Source of the DNA: JBKHXU01 sp046565865
GTDB lineage: Bacteria; Pseudomonadota; Gammaproteobacteria; Acidiferrobacterales; Sulfurifustaceae
NCBI GenBank assembly: GCA_046565865.1
Contig: JBKHXU010000093.1
Coordinates: 1 to 7,885 of the forward strand
DNA length: 7,885 bases
Reading direction: 5' to 3'
The position numbers and the translations under genes are program-made. A model generated the notes under the pieces. The model did not search any database and had not been told where the DNA came from. It worked only from the letters and a program-made list of their open reading frames with translations. The first letter of the stretch is position 1. The number at the start of each line of letters is the position of its first letter. This document shows, in pieces, positions 6,949 through 7,885 of the stretch.

Positions 6949-7011
6949 TCTCGACGTACATTTCAATCGGGCGCCCCGAGCATCGAGCTTGGTTTGCAGC
7001 CCGGCCTGTAG

Positions 7012-7037
7012 GGCGCAATAGCGCAGCGTATTGCGCC
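7012..7037. repeat. REP-like hairpin (GGCGCAATA / TATTGCGCC)
   Basis: A perfect 9-bp inverted repeat, GGCGCAATA (7012-7020) and TATTGCGCC (7029-7037), surrounds the 8-base loop GCGCAGCG. It is preceded by CCTGTAG. Short GGCGCAATA...TATTGCGCC palindromes of this form are common between genes in environmental proteobacteria (recalled, not searched). It lies in the 166-bp gap between the displaced purL tail and the next gene. No T-tract follows, so it is not a standard terminator. Confidence 0.55.
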
Positions 7038-7114
7038 GAATGTTCCCCCGTTGCCATGGGCCGAGGTGAGAGTAAGCTTTCGGTGTAGGCAAAACGATAA
7101 CGTGAGGGAGCGCC

Positions 7115-7507
7115 ATGCAAGTACTCTCCATCCGCCGTCCCGGTCAACGCGGCACGCGCAAACTGGTGGCTCTGTACGGAGAACGCCTCGTCTGCGTGCG
7201 CTACCGCTACGACGCCGCCTCCGGCACGCGCTGCAAAACCGTGGAGCTGATCGTGGATCAAGCGCCCTGGACACCACTGCCATCGCATCCCCGCGCGCTT
7301 AAACCCAAGATCGAGACCGACGGCATCGATGATTTGGAAGGCACGACGCCGCAACACGTTGGCGTCAAGGTGTTTTTCCGCGAGCACGCACTGCGCGACC
7401 GCGTCAAAGCCGCCGGCGGTCTTTGGTCGCAAGCGGAGAAACTATGGCGTCTGCCTTATCGAACGGCGGTGTCCCTGGGCCTGGAGCACCGGATCGCCAA
7501 GCGTTAA
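7115..7507 (+). CDS. Conserved-looking protein of unknown function (130 residues)
   Basis: Not assigned to a characterised family. The product is basic and soluble, with no signal peptide or membrane helix. Residues 1-58 look like a small beta-rich unit (LVALYGERLVCVRYRYDAAS, then KTVELIVDQAPW). A Pro/Lys-containing linker follows at about 55-80. Residues 82-128 form a second unit with VGVKVFF, a helix, and the pattern AAGGLWSQAEKLWRLPY (Trp104 and Trp111). A G-x-W-x6-W pattern of this sort also occurs in small nucleic-acid-associated modules such as DUF5710-like and HARP-like segments; this is a resemblance only. GAGGGAG ends 4 bases before the ATG and supports the start. Codon use is GC-rich like the core genes, unlike the DNA just downstream. 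The gene sits alone among repeats and remnants, which suggests an accessory gene. Coding status is likely and function unknown. Confidence 0.8.
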   Translation: MQVLSIRRPGQRGTRKLVALYGERLVCVRYRYDAASGTRCKTVELIVDQAPWTPLPSHPRALKPKIETDGIDDLEGTTPQHVGVKVFFREHALRDRVKAAGGLWSQAEKLWRLPYRTAVSLGLEHRIAKR

Positions 7508-7627
7508 ATGGTGCTACCTATGGCAACCTGTTTACAGATTTAAACATGTTCCTAAATGTGGCAACCGTTTCTGGATGTTTCCATGCCGTCTACTTCTAGT
7601 TAGGCAGCTCAGATACAGAACAGCGCA
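7508..7627. other. AT-richer intergenic stretch with a short direct repeat
   Basis: GC content drops to about 44% here, well below the upstream genes. TGGCAACC occurs twice (7521-7528 and 7559-7566), followed in each case by a GTTT word, and the palindromes TTTAAA and AACATGTT lie between them. No gene, clear promoter or terminator could be supported. The repeat pair could be a protein-binding site or an insertion scar, or chance. Confidence 0.35.
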
Positions 7628-7885
7628 ATGTCGGAACTACTGTCTGGTTTCATCGGTGCCTTAATTGCCACAGTTCTCAGCGTGGTGTACCTCTACAGTG
7701 CGGAGGGGGCTAAATTACGAACAGAGATTGCTCTCGATGTTGTGGGCTATTGCGACGACATCTACGACTGCCTGCAACTAATGCATGCCCATAAGGACGT
7801 TGTATACACTCACGCTGGGCCCGGGTTGGACCCCGATAAGTACCGTGAGACCAGTCACGAGTTGTCTCGTCTAATTAAGGCGACG
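7628..7885 (+). CDS. Unknown single-pass membrane protein, 3' end beyond the window
   Basis: An open reading frame from ATG 7628 runs without a stop for 86 codons to the window edge. Residues 4-23 (LLSGFIGALIATVLSVVYLY) form one strong hydrophobic helix with no lipobox, suggesting an N-terminal inner-membrane anchor. The rest (from about 24) is a charged, soluble and probably helical segment, with DVVGYCDDIYDCLQLMHAHKDVVY in the middle, and would extend into the cytoplasm or periplasm. No in-frame start exists between the upstream stop at 7601 and 7628, so the ATG is the best choice, although no good ribosome site is seen. GC is about 54%, lower than the genes before it, consistent with acquired DNA. 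The family is not recognised with confidence. Confidence 0.65.
   Translation, partial: MSELLSGFIGALIATVLSVVYLYSAEGAKLRTEIALDVVGYCDDIYDCLQLMHAHKDVVYTHAGPGLDPDKYRETSHELSRLIKAT

Noticed and set aside
6851..7432. 193-codon minus-strand frame
   Set aside because: It crosses the displaced purL tail, the hairpin and the 130-residue gene, with no start signal or motif; antisense shadow.
7329..7664. 111-codon + frame overlapping the end of the 130-residue gene
   Set aside because: It is a second frame of that gene running into AT-richer sequence, without a ribosome site or family features.

Overview
The window looks like a chromosomal segment of a GC-rich proteobacterium, most likely a gammaproteobacterium (a betaproteobacterium is possible). 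The basis is a dapA gene followed directly by bamC, an outer-membrane assembly lipoprotein found in these classes, and then a full-length, single-chain purL of the large proteobacterial type. The three core genes all lie on the + strand and share one GC-rich base composition.

Layout. 13-918 is dapA (lysine/peptidoglycan precursor synthesis), overlapping by 8 bp with bamC (911-2047, BAM complex lipoprotein). A 270-bp gap (2048-2317) has no convincing gene but holds two imperfect palindromes that look like dispersed intergenic repeats. 2318-6319 is purL, formylglycinamidine ribonucleotide synthase, with all its glutaminase residues. A G/C-rich palindromic repeat, resembling the one in the purL leader, sits in frame inside purL and adds about 15 residues at an interdomain linker. 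Downstream of purL the character changes to accessory DNA: a small antitoxin gene (6383-6586), a RelE/ParE-type toxin gene broken by a one-base frameshift (6583-6836), and then a second, displaced copy of the last 75 bp of purL (6874-6948). After a REP-like hairpin (7012-7037) come a 130-residue protein of unknown function (7115-7507) and the start of an unknown single-pass membrane protein (7628 to the window end). GC content falls visibly after about 7508 (about 44% over 7501-7620 and 54% over 7621-7885, by hand count).

How it fits together. dapA-bamC is a familiar housekeeping pair and purL is the purine pathway gene next to it. The most interesting structure is at the purL 3' end: the degraded toxin-antitoxin cassette lies between the functional purL tail and a second purL tail that is 63/71 identical, including a perfect 26-bp run ending just before the stop codon. 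This is the footprint expected if a foreign segment entered at the 3' end of purL and supplied a replacement tail, so the purL 3' end may be an integration hotspot. No integrase is visible in the window, so this remains an inference. The second notable point is the repeat-derived peptide inside an otherwise conserved essential-pathway enzyme. No tRNA, rRNA, CRISPR array or complete insertion sequence was seen.
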